Assembly (NCBI GenBank): GCA_017650505.1
Contig: JAGCET010000018.1
Span: forward strand, 1-13,795
DNA: 13,795 bases
Reading direction: 5' to 3'
DNA from: Alphaproteobacteria bacterium
Lineage (GTDB): Bacteria; Pseudomonadota; Alphaproteobacteria; Rs-D84
Shown: piece after piece, positions 5,287-13,554 of the stretch
Layout: every line of letters begins with the position of its first letter
Position numbering within the stretch: the stretch's first letter is position 1
Made by a program: the position numbers and the translations under genes
Notes under the pieces: model-generated
Seen by the model: only the letters and a program-made list of their open reading frames with translations
Database searches by the model: none
Told to the model about the DNA's origin: nothing

Positions 5287-7593
5287 CTACTTATCCCGGA
5301 CGTGGGCGGGACATTTCTTTTCCACCGCCGCAATTATGTCGCTGTGCAATTTTGTTAAATCGTCTTCGGACATTTTTTCGGTCGGAACCAGCGTCACCGT
5401 AAATGCCACCGATTTTTGCCCATTCGCCATTTCAAAAGAATCGAACACAACGATGTCGGACACCAAACTTGACGCTGTGCGTGCCGCCGCAGTAAGTTTT
5501 TCCGCCGGAAAATCAGACGGCACAATAAACGCAAAGTCGCGCGAAATTGGTTGAAATTCAGATAATTTCACTGGGCGACGTTTCACCGATGCCGATGGCA
5601 GGTTGTTTATATCTTCGACCAGACCAATAACAACATTCGTTTTTATCTTTAATTGTTTTGCGACCGATGGATGCAATTCGCCGAATTCGCCAAGTATTTT
5701 GTTGCCCTGCATAATACGGCCATAACGGTATGGATGCGCCCACAGTGGTGGGTTTTCGGTCGATACCGTAAAGTTTTGACCACAGAGCAGGGATACAATG
5801 TCCGCCTTCACATCATAAATATCAACATCTCGATTGCGTTTCTGCCAATGCCGCGGCGACGTTGCGCCCGTACGCACCACACAAATAGATGTATGCTGTT
5901 CGCCCGGCATATCACCATCAAACACCGGCCCCATTTCAAACAAATTCAAATCAGGGTATCCGCGTTTTTCATTATTCGCGACCGCAATCAACAGATTCCC
6001 AATCAAATTGTTGCGGGCCGTATCTAAATCTACGACTATGGGATTTGCAATCTTTATGATTGGTTTATTGGTCAGTAATTTTTCAACACGCGAATTGCCA
6101 AACCCAAAAGTGATAGATTCATTTAATCCACGATTTGCCAATTTTTCCTTTAACGGAATTTTTAAATCGTTATGTTCTGCGGGAATTGTTTTTTCCGGCA
6201 CATAATTCAAACCGACCTTTTCATAACCATATATACGAATCAAATCTGCAACCACTGTTTCCGGTATTTGAACATCGACACGCGAATTTGGTGCCGTTAT
6301 TTTCCATACTTTACCATCCATTTTACCGGTGTACCCCAAACGCGTTAAGATATTTCGCATTTCATCTTCGGACATTTCTATGCCGGTCTTTTTAACAAAT
6401 GTATCGGTTGAATATTCAATTACTGGATTTATTGGCGAATCATCACCCGCCGATGCAAATCCAATTATTTTTCCACCACACGCATCGGTTATAATTTTTA
6501 CCGTATTCATAAGCGCCGGCCCGGTAATTGTTGGGTCAATACCGCGTTCATACCGATATGATGCATCGGTCGATATCCCAAGACGTTTGGATGTTTTACG
6601 AACACAGACCGGGTCAAAGTATGCACTTTCTAAAATAATATTTTTTGTTTTATCGGACGTACAACCACGTGCACCACCGACCACACCGGCCAATGCCAAT
6701 ATTCCATCTGCATCGGTAATAACTATATCGGTTGTGGCAAGTTTATGTGTGTTGCCGAATAAATCTGTGAATTCTTCACCATCTTTGGCCATACGCACGA
6801 TAATGTCGCCAACAATTTCGTCCGCATCGAAACAATGCATCGGCTGGGCCATATCATAACAGATATAATTCGTTGCGTCGATTGGCGCATTTTTTGGATT
6901 TATGCCAATTGCATGCAGACGCGACGCAATTTTATCGTTGCTTTTCGTCATATGTATATCGTGAATTTCGGCCAATTTATATGCACGACATTTGTCGGTT
7001 TTAATCTGGACACCATGTGCATTGCCGGACACCACAAATTTATCGCATTTTGGTTCAATAAATTCACCCGCACCCGCCGCCGACAGGTCGCGTGCAACAC
7101 CGCGCACCGCCAAATAATCGGGACGATTTGGGGTAATACCCGCGTCAAATATAACCGGACAATCGACAACAACACTGCCGATTTTTGTGTTTTCGGGTAA
7201 TTCAATTATGCCACTATGGTCATCGTTTATGCCCAATTCACGGCCACTGCACATCATACCATCAGACAGAACACCGCGTAATTTGCCACTTTGAATTTCG
7301 TGTCCTTCGATAACACAGCCTGGTCGCGCCAATGCAGAAACCAACCCGACACGTGCGTTCGGTGCACCACAAACAACCTGGCGTAAATCTTTCGACCCAT
7401 CATCAACCAAAAGCACGTGCAGGTGGTCGCTGTTTTCGTGCGGTTTGCATTCAACAATCTTTGCGGCAATCGGCGGCAGAGGCGCAATTAAATCTTCAAC
7501 CTCTAACCCTGTACGCGTAAGTATATCCGCGATTTCTTGCGCCGATAAATCAGTTTTCAAATAATCACGCAACCAATCAAATGTCCACTTCAT
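5287..7593 (-). CDS. pheT: Phenylalanyl-tRNA synthetase beta subunit
   Basis: PheT is the large subunit of the alpha2-beta2 Phe-tRNA synthetase; it binds tRNA and edits mischarged Tyr. The protein has 768 residues, near the usual ~790. The N-terminal segment (MKWTFDWLRDYL) is followed by the EMAP-like tRNA-binding domain (about 40-150), the B3/B4 editing region starting after TPNRPDYLAVRG (154-165) and containing SYRYERGID (345-353), a B5 domain (about 395-465), a catalytic-like core (about 475-660), and the C-terminal ferredoxin-like anticodon-binding domain (about 678-768, with SRDFAFIV). An AAAGGGG ribosome-binding site precedes the ATG, 15 bases after pheS, so the two are co-transcribed. 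Confidence 0.97.
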   Translation of the reverse strand: MKWTFDWLRDYLKTDLSAQEIADILTRTGLEVEDLIAPLPPIAAKIVECKPHENSDHLHVLLVDDGSKDLRQVVCGAPNARVGLVSALARPGCVIEGHEIQSGKLRGVLSDGMMCSGRELGINDDHSGIIELPENTKIGSVVVDCPVIFDAGITPNRPDYLAVRGVARDLSAAGAGEFIEPKCDKFVVSGNAHGVQIKTDKCRAYKLAEIHDIHMTKSNDKIASRLHAIGINPKNAPIDATNYICYDMAQPMHCFDADEIVGDIIVRMAKDGEEFTDLFGNTHKLATTDIVITDADGILALAGVVGGARGCTSDKTKNIILESAYFDPVCVRKTSKRLGISTDASYRYERGIDPTITGPALMNTVKIITDACGGKIIGFASAGDDSPINPVIEYSTDTFVKKTGIEMSEDEMRNILTRLGYTGKMDGKVWKITAPNSRVDVQIPETVVADLIRIYGYEKVGLNYVPEKTIPAEHNDLKIPLKEKLANRGLNESITFGFGNSRVEKLLTNKPIIKIANPIVVDLDTARNNLIGNLLIAVANNEKRGYPDLNLFEMGPVFDGDMPGEQHTSICVVRTGATSPRHWQKRNRDVDIYDVKADIVSLLCGQNFTVSTENPPLWAHPYRYGRIMQGNKILGEFGELHPSVAKQLKIKTNVVIGLVEDINNLPSASVKRRPVKLSEFQPISRDFAFIVPSDFPAEKLTAAARTASSLVSDIVVFDSFEMANGQKSVAFTVTLVPTEKMSEDDLTKLHSDIIAAVEKKCPAHVRDK

Positions 7594-7608
7594 ATCATTT
7601 CCCCTTTA

Positions 7609-8565
7609 TTAAAATCCACTGTTTTTTAACCAACGAATATCGCTGTCTGTAAATGCACGGATATCATTCAATCCATATTTTAACATTACCAATCTGTCCC
7701 AACCGAAACCAAATGCAAAGCCTTGGTATTTTTCTGGGTCAATACCACAATTACGTAATACGTTTGGATGCACCATGCCACCACAGAGCAATTCCAGCCA
7801 TCTGTCCCCCCATTTCATATCAACCTCGATAGATGGTTCGGTAAATGGAAAGTAAGATGGACGAATGCGTAAATCTACATTATCGCGTTCGAAAAACTTT
7901 GACGCAAAAACCCGCATTGTGCCCAACAAATCAGATAAATTTATATTCTTTTCGACCCGGTCAACGTATAAACCTTCAAGTTGGTCAAACATCGCCGAAT
8001 GTGTTGCGTCCAATTCTTTACGATAACAATTACCAACGGCAAATATCTTGATTGGTGCACCAAATTTTTCCATCGCACGAATTTGAATTGCCGACGTTTG
8101 TGTTCGCATAACATTACCGTTTTCTAAAAAGAAAGTGTCTTGCATATCACGGGCCGGATGATGTTTTGGTGTATTTAGCGCGGTAAAATTATGCCAATCA
8201 TCTTCTATTTCTGGGCCCGTCATAAGGGTATATCCCATGGATTCAAAAATCGCAATTGCTTCCTTAAACGATTGTGTTACAGGATGCAAACTTCCGCTAT
8301 TTTTTGGTTCGGAATTCAATGAAACGTCTAATTTCTGACTCGCCAATGCCGCATTTAATGCATTATTTTCTAATTCTGTCTGTTTGGTTTTGAACAATTC
8401 GCGCAGTTCTGCATTTTCGCGGTTTAATTCTGCGCGGGCATCATTATCCAAATTTTTCATCTCACGCAAACGCGCCGTCATAGTACCGTTTTTGCCGAAC
8501 ATGGCCGTATAGAGTTCCTGTAATTCGTCCAATGAATTTATTTCTTTGATTTTATCTTTTAACAT
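7609..8565 (-). CDS. pheS: Phenylalanyl-tRNA synthetase alpha subunit
   Basis: PheS is the catalytic class II subunit that activates phenylalanine and charges tRNA-Phe with PheT. From the chosen start it has 318 residues, slightly shorter than the usual ~330. The N-terminal coiled coil (about residues 1-85) is followed by HPARDMQDTFF (136-146), RTQTS (154-158), the motif 2 region with DATHSAMFDQLEGL (186-199), FPFTEPS (239-245) and motif 3 GFGWDRL (286-292). The frame stays open 62 codons further upstream, but that part runs through a terminator hairpin and the end of rplT; the ATG at 8565 has an AAAAGGTG ribosome-binding site and starts MLKDKIKEI, as expected for the family. It follows rplT after 79 bases holding two hairpins. 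Confidence 0.96.
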   Translation of the reverse strand: MLKDKIKEINSLDELQELYTAMFGKNGTMTARLREMKNLDNDARAELNRENAELRELFKTKQTELENNALNAALASQKLDVSLNSEPKNSGSLHPVTQSFKEAIAIFESMGYTLMTGPEIEDDWHNFTALNTPKHHPARDMQDTFFLENGNVMRTQTSAIQIRAMEKFGAPIKIFAVGNCYRKELDATHSAMFDQLEGLYVDRVEKNINLSDLLGTMRVFASKFFERDNVDLRIRPSYFPFTEPSIEVDMKWGDRWLELLCGGMVHPNVLRNCGIDPEKYQGFAFGFGWDRLVMLKYGLNDIRAFTDSDIRWLKNSGF

Positions 8566-8584
8566 TGTTTCACCTTTTAATAAG

Positions 8585-8610
8585 TATGGGGTCGCATGTG
8601 CGGCCCCATA
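8585..8610. other. Strong hairpin between rplT and pheS
   Basis: A stem TATGGGG (8585-8591) / CCCCATA (8604-8610) is continued by CGC/GCG around an ATGT loop, with one internal mismatch on the minus strand (a G-U wobble on the plus strand). It lies between the rplT terminator-like hairpin and the pheS ribosome-binding site. It has no T-run, so could be an RNA-processing or stability element, or part of a pheS leader. It is seen in sequence; its role is unknown. Confidence 0.45.
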
Positions 8611-8619
8611 ATCATAAAC

Positions 8620-8644
8620 AAAAAACAACCCGCCGCCAAGGGTT
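8620..8644 (-). terminator. Terminator or attenuator directly after rplT
   Basis: On the minus strand a five-base stem AACCC/GGGTT with an eight-base GC-rich loop is followed by G and six Ts. It starts right after the rplT stop codon. The stem is short, so termination may be partial, letting some transcripts continue into pheST; this would set ribosomal protein genes and pheST to different levels. In E. coli the rplT-pheS gap carries the pheM attenuator, but no Phe-rich leader peptide is present here. Confidence 0.55.
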
Positions 8645-9010
8645 TTATTTTTCCCCGGCGTTAAATCGTTTTGCGGTTTCAACCAATTTTGCAAAATTTG
8701 CATCACCGGCATACGCCATTTCGGCCAAAACCTTGCGGTCCAGTTCAACACCGGCCTTACGCAGACCGTTCATAAACTGGCTGTATGTCATTCCAGATGC
8801 ACGCGTTGCCGCATTTATACGCACAATCCACAAACTGCGGAAATCACGTTTTTTTGCGCGACGGTCACGATATGCATACTGACCGGCCTTTTCAGATTTT
8901 TCACGCGCGGCGCGATATGTGCTGCTGTGGCGACCAAGATAACCCTTGGCGCGTTCCAGAATTTTATTGTGTTTTTGACGAACCGTTGTTCCACGTTTTA
9001 CCCTTGCCAT
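8645..9010 (-). CDS. rplT: Large ribosomal subunit protein bL20
   Basis: This is a 121-residue basic protein of the standard bL20 length, needed for early assembly of the 50S subunit. The sequence starts [18 protein letters not shown] and holds the extended basic N-terminal tail, then the [15 protein letters not shown] region (69-83) and [19 protein letters not shown] (85-103), all hallmark bL20 stretches. A GGGGGC ribosome-binding site precedes the ATG, 13 bases after rpmI. bL20 often controls its own operon in other bacteria by binding mRNA; the hairpin upstream of rpmI is a candidate site, by inference only. Confidence 0.98.
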   Translation of the reverse strand: MARVKRGTTVRQKHNKILERAKGYLGRHSSTYRAAREKSEKAGQYAYRDRRAKKRDFRSLWIVRINAATRASGMTYSQFMNGLRKAGVELDRKVLAEMAYAGDANFAKLVETAKRFNAGEK

Positions 9011-9023
9011 TTTGCGCCCCCTT

Positions 9024-9227
9024 TTATTTCAAACCGTACGGAGCCAAGATTTTTGCCTGGCCGACCATGTTATCATTCAAATATTGCGGCTTTGTCCCCG
9101 CGTTATTTGCACGCTTTGATTTATGCAATAAACACTTATGATGGGCGTTTCTGCGGACGTTAACCTTTCCGGTTGCGGTCATTCTTGCACGCTTTTTCAA
9201 GTATGACTTTGTTTTTAATTTTGGCAT
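9024..9227 (-). CDS. rpmI: Large ribosomal subunit protein bL35
   Basis: This is a 67-residue, very basic protein matching bL35 in length and wording ([22 protein letters not shown], then [10 protein letters not shown] at about 29-38). It is a small structural protein of the 50S subunit. An AGAGGT ribosome-binding site supports the start. It is the first gene of the leftward rpmI-rplT-pheS-pheT group. The usual upstream partner infC is not here: the next gene upstream is mreC on the other strand, so infC must be elsewhere in this genome. Confidence 0.97.
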   Translation of the reverse strand: MPKLKTKSYLKKRARMTATGKVNVRRNAHHKCLLHKSKRANNAGTKPQYLNDNMVGQAKILAPYGLK

Positions 9228-9253
9228 TTTTACCTCTTTTTTTTATTATCCTG

Positions 9254-9272
9254 GTGGCAATGCCTTTGCCAC
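9254..9272 (-). promoter_or_regulatory. Hairpin in the rpmI leader, possible bL20 control site
   Basis: A perfect seven-base stem (GTGGCAA/TTGCCAC) with a five-base loop lies 27 bases upstream of the rpmI ATG in the presumed 5' leader. Because bL20 represses its own operon through leader RNA structures in several bacteria, this is a reasonable candidate for such a site, but resemblance to the rRNA binding site was not established. No T-run follows it immediately on the plus strand, so it is not a plain terminator for that direction. Confidence 0.4.
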
Positions 9273-9292
9273 TTTGGACGTTCAACGGGCTT

Positions 9293-9320
9293 ATTTTGAC
9301 ACAAATAAATAGAAAATCAA
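9293..9320 (-). promoter_or_regulatory. Weak candidate promoter for rpmI
   Basis: On the minus strand TTGATT (9320-9315), a 16-base spacer and CAAAAT (9298-9293) give four of six consensus matches in each box. Transcription would start near 9286, leaving a leader of about 60 bases that contains the 9254-9272 hairpin. Position is right; the match is only moderate. For the rest of the 9228-9364 gap, the only other structure seen is a ten-base palindrome TGAATATTCA at 9329-9338. Confidence 0.3.
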
Positions 9321-9364
9321 GTTTTTATTGAATATTCATTTTTTTACGGTTAAACTTGCCACAA

Positions 9365-10189
9365 ATGAGTTCGAAAAAAGTATCTTCCAGATTCCATAAT
9401 TTGTTGAAAACCGCCGCGGTTGCGGTGCTGTTGCCGGCAATTTTGATATACGTTATTATTGCAAAACCCGAATATCGTGTTGTGAATGGTATTTCTCATG
9501 TGATTGTGCCGGTGGTGAATGGATTGGGCGATTTAGTCACTTGGCCGGTCAGGGTTGGTGGCAATTTAGTTCAAAAAATTCATAAAATCTCAAAACTGGA
9601 ACAAGAAAACGAAGAACTGCGTGCACGACTTGACGCGGCATTGGCGAATAAAACAGATTGTGATGTCGCAATATTGGAAAACCGGCGTCTTAATTATGAA
9701 ATAGATACAAAACATACCATTGGTTATGATACGGTGATTGCCGATGTTATGTTTGATAATTCGGCAATTGGTCATGAAACATTTTTAATAAACCGTGGTC
9801 GCAATGATGGAATCGAACGTGGTATGGTTGTGGTTTCTTTTAATAATGTAATGGTTGGTGTTGTCATAGATGCGGGCGCCGATTTTGCACGCGTGCGGTC
9901 ATTGACCGATTCAAACACTAATATTGCGGTGCGTGTCGCCGGGTCTGATGTTTACGGGTTTCTGCGTGGAAATGGTTCGAACACACCGACAATCGGTTTT
10001 TTCAGCGACCCTAAATTTCACGGGGCAAATGGTGTAAAAATCGTCACAAGTAATATCAGTGGCATTTTACCATCAAATGTGTATGTCGGTCAGATGAAAA
10101 ATGAATCGGATGTTTTGGTGCAATCTGGGGGTGAATTATCACGTGTTATGGTATTGAAATTTAATTCAGATGAAGGCAAGTACAGATGA
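9365..10189 (+). CDS. mreC: Rod-shape-determining protein MreC
   Basis: MreC is the periplasmic scaffold of the elongasome, anchored in the inner membrane and linking MreB/MreD with PBP2 and RodA. The 274-residue protein has a short basic N-terminus, one membrane segment (about residues 14-33, AAVAVLLPAILIYVIIA), a coiled coil (about 70-115, KISKLEQENEELRARL), and the paired beta-domain region with INRGRNDGIERGMVVV and GVVIDAG. The start is uncertain: the ATG at 9365 has no clear ribosome-binding site, and a TTG three codons upstream (9356) is no better. It is the first gene of the rightward operon; its stop overlaps the mreD start (ATGA). mreB is not in the window. Confidence 0.93.
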   Translation: MSSKKVSSRFHNLLKTAAVAVLLPAILIYVIIAKPEYRVVNGISHVIVPVVNGLGDLVTWPVRVGGNLVQKIHKISKLEQENEELRARLDAALANKTDCDVAILENRRLNYEIDTKHTIGYDTVIADVMFDNSAIGHETFLINRGRNDGIERGMVVVSFNNVMVGVVIDAGADFARVRSLTDSNTNIAVRVAGSDVYGFLRGNGSNTPTIGFFSDPKFHGANGVKIVTSNISGILPSNVYVGQMKNESDVLVQSGGELSRVMVLKFNSDEGKYR

Positions 10190-10644
10190 GGCAAAATATA
10201 GTAAAATATTTGCGGATTTTATTTCCTTTTCTGATTACTGTTGCACTGTGGCGGTTGTCGTATCCGTGGATAAATCCCGCGGGAATTTTGGCTATTGTTC
10301 CGATTTTTTATTGTTCTTTTATTCGACCGGTTGATTATTTCACACCATTTGCAATTTTGATGTGCGTTATGTTGGATTATAAATTTGATACTGTATTATT
10401 TTGGACATCTGTATATTGTGCGTATTATGTTATTATGAATATTCAACCACTGTTGGATTTGACGCATACCAAGAAACACGGTGTATACGCATTTATGGTG
10501 TTTTTTGGAATTGCGGTTTTATCGTTAACCATTTGGAATATCGGATGGATGAATTTACTTTATGGAATTATAATGTTTTTATTGACATCCATAATGTACA
10601 TTCCATTGGTGATAACAATAAATATGGTGATGCGCGATGATTGA
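10186..10644 (+). CDS. mreD: Rod-shape-determining membrane protein MreD
   Basis: The 152-residue protein is almost wholly hydrophobic, with about five membrane segments (near residues 9-25, 32-47, 52-68, 72-86 and the long hydrophobic stretch 100-145), as expected for MreD, an inner-membrane elongasome protein. Family identity rests on size, hydrophobicity and the mreC-mreD-mrdA order, since MreD sequences diverge strongly. The NPAGILAIVPIF stretch near the first loop is MreD-like. It overlaps mreC by four bases and mrdA by eight, pointing to coupled translation of the three. Aromatic and methionine-rich membrane content, and AT-rich codons, are normal for such a protein. Confidence 0.85.
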   Translation: MRQNIVKYLRILFPFLITVALWRLSYPWINPAGILAIVPIFYCSFIRPVDYFTPFAILMCVMLDYKFDTVLFWTSVYCAYYVIMNIQPLLDLTHTKKHGVYAFMVFFGIAVLSLTIWNIGWMNLLYGIIMFLLTSIMYIPLVITINMVMRDD

Positions 10645-12403
10645 TACAGAAATATCAAAATTGTTTGACCGGCGCAGCGCATTGTTTTTAACCACCGGAA
10701 TGGTTTTAACATCGGTGATGGTTCTGCGTATGTTGCAGATGCAGGTTTTTGGATACAGGAATTATAAGAAGCAAAGTGAAAACAATTCGTTCCGTATTCA
10801 AATAAATATGCCCGAACGTGGCAAGATTTTGGGGCGGGGCGGGGCGGTACTGTCGCACGATGCGCCGATTTATCGCATATATATTATTCCCGAAGAAGCC
10901 GATGATTTAACCGAATTGGTTGACACGGTGACACATGATTTAAACCTTGGGAAAAAAAGGGTTGATAAAATATGGAAAACGATTAGGAAGCAACAAAAAT
11001 TTCAACCTGTATTGGTCAGTGAAAATACCGATTGGAATAAACTTGCGGGGGTCCAGGCAAAAAATTTGCCGGGATTACACGTGGAAAGTGGTTATGCACG
11101 CGTGTACGAAATGGGGCCGGCGGGTGCGCAATTTTTGGGTTATGTCGGTGCCCCAGAACATGCGGTGCAAAATACACCATTTTATACACACGGTATTACC
11201 GGTATGGAAAAACGGTTTAACGATACTCTGTCTGGTGTGGCCGGACAAACAGTTATGATTACAAATGCCGTTGGACGCGTGACGGGCGAAGATAAATCAC
11301 AATTTCGTGCGCCGATTGTTGGAAACAATGTTCAAACGACACTAAATGATGCCGTTCAGCGGAAGTTATACGATGTATTGACGACACACCGTGCCGGATG
11401 CGGTGTTGTTTTAGACATAGAAAATGGTGATATCTTGGCAATGGTTTCGACCCCAAGTTTTGACCCGAACAATTTTTCGGGTGATGATTCAGACGAGTAT
11501 ATAGACAGCCTTAGGCAAGATTTTGCAAAACCATTTATGAATAAAGTGTTCGAAGGATTATATCCACCAGGGTCTACATTCAAAATTGTCGTGGCACTTG
11601 CCGCATTAGAGGCCGGTGCCATAACACCCGCCGAAAGTGTTTATTGCCCCGGATATTGGGATTATGGCGACCGACGTTATCATTGCTGGGAACACAAGGG
11701 GCATGGTCGAGTCAACCTGCGCGATGCATTAAAACATTCTTGCGATATTTATTTTTACCAATTGGCATTAAAAATTGGTATAGACGCCATTAAAAATATG
11801 GTCATACGTTTGGGAATGACCGAAAAATATATTCAAGATATTATTCAAAAACAAATGACCGGTGTTATTCCGGACCGTAAATGGAAGGAAACAAATGTCG
11901 GGTCACGTTGGGTGCATGGCGACACGGTCATTTCCGGTATTGGCCAAGGTTTTATATTGGTGAACTGTATGCAATTGGCGGTTATGATGGCACGCGTGGC
12001 ATCGAACAAACGTGTTGTACCGCGAATCATAGATGATGGGAAACCGGTAAAATTCAAAAGTATGGGACTTAAAAAAACAAAATATGTTTTAGAAGGTTTA
12101 GAAGAAGTCTTGAAACCCGGTGGTACCGCGTCGGGCAGCGCGATAAACGTAAATGGTGCAAAAATGGGCGGGAAAACCGGTACTTCCCAGGTGCGTAGTA
12201 TTTCCAAGGCTGAACGTGCTTCGGGTGTTTTGACAAATGAACAATTACAATGGAATCTGCGCAATCATGGGTTGTTTGTTGGATATGCACCGACTGATGC
12301 CCCAAAATATGCCGTATGCGTGATTACCGAACATTCCGGGTCCAGTGGCAGCGCCGCACGCACAGTATCCGCCGTAATGAAAGAATTATTAAACAAAGAA
12401 TAA
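10637..12403 (+). CDS. mrdA: Penicillin-binding protein 2 (elongasome transpeptidase)
   Basis: PBP2 cross-links new peptidoglycan during cell elongation as the partner of RodA. The 588-residue protein has a short cytoplasmic start, one membrane anchor (about residues 15-37), a pedestal domain with the PERGKILGRGG segment (59-69), and a transpeptidase domain with all three active-site motifs: STFK (313-316, S313 nucleophile), SCD (368-370, the usual PBP2 form) followed by IYFY, and KTGTS (513-517). The EHKGHGRVNLRDAL region (352-365) is also PBP2-like. Length is a little below the usual ~630. It overlaps mreD by eight bases (ATGATTGA) and is followed by rodA after three bases. Confidence 0.96.
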   Translation: MIDTEISKLFDRRSALFLTTGMVLTSVMVLRMLQMQVFGYRNYKKQSENNSFRIQINMPERGKILGRGGAVLSHDAPIYRIYIIPEEADDLTELVDTVTHDLNLGKKRVDKIWKTIRKQQKFQPVLVSENTDWNKLAGVQAKNLPGLHVESGYARVYEMGPAGAQFLGYVGAPEHAVQNTPFYTHGITGMEKRFNDTLSGVAGQTVMITNAVGRVTGEDKSQFRAPIVGNNVQTTLNDAVQRKLYDVLTTHRAGCGVVLDIENGDILAMVSTPSFDPNNFSGDDSDEYIDSLRQDFAKPFMNKVFEGLYPPGSTFKIVVALAALEAGAITPAESVYCPGYWDYGDRRYHCWEHKGHGRVNLRDALKHSCDIYFYQLALKIGIDAIKNMVIRLGMTEKYIQDIIQKQMTGVIPDRKWKETNVGSRWVHGDTVISGIGQGFILVNCMQLAVMMARVASNKRVVPRIIDDGKPVKFKSMGLKKTKYVLEGLEEVLKPGGTASGSAINVNGAKMGGKTGTSQVRSISKAERASGVLTNEQLQWNLRNHGLFVGYAPTDAPKYAVCVITEHSGSSGSAARTVSAVMKELLNKE

Positions 12404-12406
12404 AAA

Positions 12407-13552
12407 ATGGTTAGACAAACACGTGTTTCAAATGCAAATATGATGCGGTTTTCCGAAAAACTGGAACGTTTTTCGTGGGCGATGTTTATTCCAATGTGTT
12501 TGGTCTTGGTTATATCGGTTGTAATGTTGTATTCGGCGGGTGGTGGGTCTTGGCGACCATTTGCGTTGTCCCAAATGATAAAGATTCTTGTTGGTTTTGG
12601 GGTGTTTTTTGTGGCCGCATTTACCAATATAAAAATGTGGATTAAATCTGCATATGGAATTTACGCAATTGCATTGCTTCTGATTATATTGGTGACATTC
12701 GTTGGCCATACCGGAATGGGCGCACAAAGATGGCTGAACCTTGGGATTTTGCATATTCAACCATCTGAATTATTCAAAATGGCCCTGGTTTTGGCGTTGG
12801 CGCGGTATTTTGCGTGGATGAATTCGGTTGAATTGGATAAAATAAAGAACTATATCGTACCGGCAATGTTGATGTTGGTGCCATTTGGCTTGATTGTATT
12901 ACAGCCCGACTTAGGTACGGCATTATCCATTGCGATGATTACAATTGGAATGTTCTATATTGTTGGTGCAAACAAGAAATGGTTTATTATCGGTGCAATT
13001 TTGGCGGTGTGTGCGGCACCGATTGTTTGGTTTGGCGGTATGCACCAATACCAACGCGAAAGAATCATAACTTTTGTAAATCCGGACCATGATGCACGCG
13101 GTGCCGGGTATCAGATAAACCAGGCAAAGATAGCATTCGGCAGTGGCGGAATTTTGGGCAAAGGATATATGCGTGGTTCGCAATCACAACAATCGTTTTT
13201 ACCGGAAAAACAGACCGATTTTATATTCACAATGCTTGGTGAAGAATTTGGATTTTTTGGCGCATTTTTATTATTGTTTATATACACTATTATCGTTGCG
13301 ATACTGTTTTGGGCCGCAAAAACGTGCCGAAACAGGTTTGGGCAATTGGTGTGTTTTGGTTTTATGTTGAACTTTTTCATTTATTATTTTATAAATATAT
13401 CTATGGTGTTGGGGTTGATGCCAACGGTGGGTGTGCCATTACCACTTATGTCCTTTGGTGGCAGCAGTTTATTATCACTGATGTTCGGATTTGGACTGTG
13501 CGAAAATGCGCATATTCATAAAGACCAACAATTATCGGCCAAAGGAAGTTAG
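12407..13552 (+). CDS. rodA: Peptidoglycan glycosyltransferase RodA (SEDS family)
   Basis: RodA polymerises lipid II into glycan strands during elongation, working with PBP2 encoded just upstream. This 381-residue, ten-helix-like membrane protein shows SEDS signatures: GAQRWL (105-110), IQPSE (117-121), LQPDLGTA (165-172), the large extracellular loop with NPDHDARGAGYQINQAKIA (225-243), QTDFIFTMLGEE (269-280; D271 is the likely catalytic Asp), and the C-terminal GVPLPLMSFGGSS (342-354). The HIQPSE and GVPLPLMSFGGSS wording and the link to mrdA make RodA more likely than FtsW. It starts three bases after the mrdA stop with only a weak AAAGAAT site, suggesting coupling. Confidence 0.96.
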   Translation: MVRQTRVSNANMMRFSEKLERFSWAMFIPMCLVLVISVVMLYSAGGGSWRPFALSQMIKILVGFGVFFVAAFTNIKMWIKSAYGIYAIALLLIILVTFVGHTGMGAQRWLNLGILHIQPSELFKMALVLALARYFAWMNSVELDKIKNYIVPAMLMLVPFGLIVLQPDLGTALSIAMITIGMFYIVGANKKWFIIGAILAVCAAPIVWFGGMHQYQRERIITFVNPDHDARGAGYQINQAKIAFGSGGILGKGYMRGSQSQQSFLPEKQTDFIFTMLGEEFGFFGAFLLLFIYTIIVAILFWAAKTCRNRFGQLVCFGFMLNFFIYYFINISMVLGLMPTVGVPLPLMSFGGSSLLSLMFGFGLCENAHIHKDQQLSAKGS

Positions 13553-13554
13553 AA

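Noticed and set aside
5336..7520. Many long plus-strand frames opposite pheT and metG
   Set aside because: They lie wholly opposite clearly identified genes, have no recognisable motifs or start signals, and reflect codon bias of the true strand.
8577..8615. 12-codon leader frame (MIMGPHMRPHTY) upstream of pheS as a pheM-like leader peptide
   Set aside because: It has no phenylalanine and no ribosome-binding site, and its sequence is dictated by the hairpin.
8566..8751. 62-codon N-terminal extension of the pheS frame
   Set aside because: It runs through the terminator hairpin and the end of rplT; the ATG at 8565 has a good ribosome-binding site and gives a normal PheS start.
9296..9325. TTGACA on the plus strand as a -35 box for mreC
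   Set aside because: No reasonable -10 box lies 16-18 bases downstream, so I could not define an mreC promoter.
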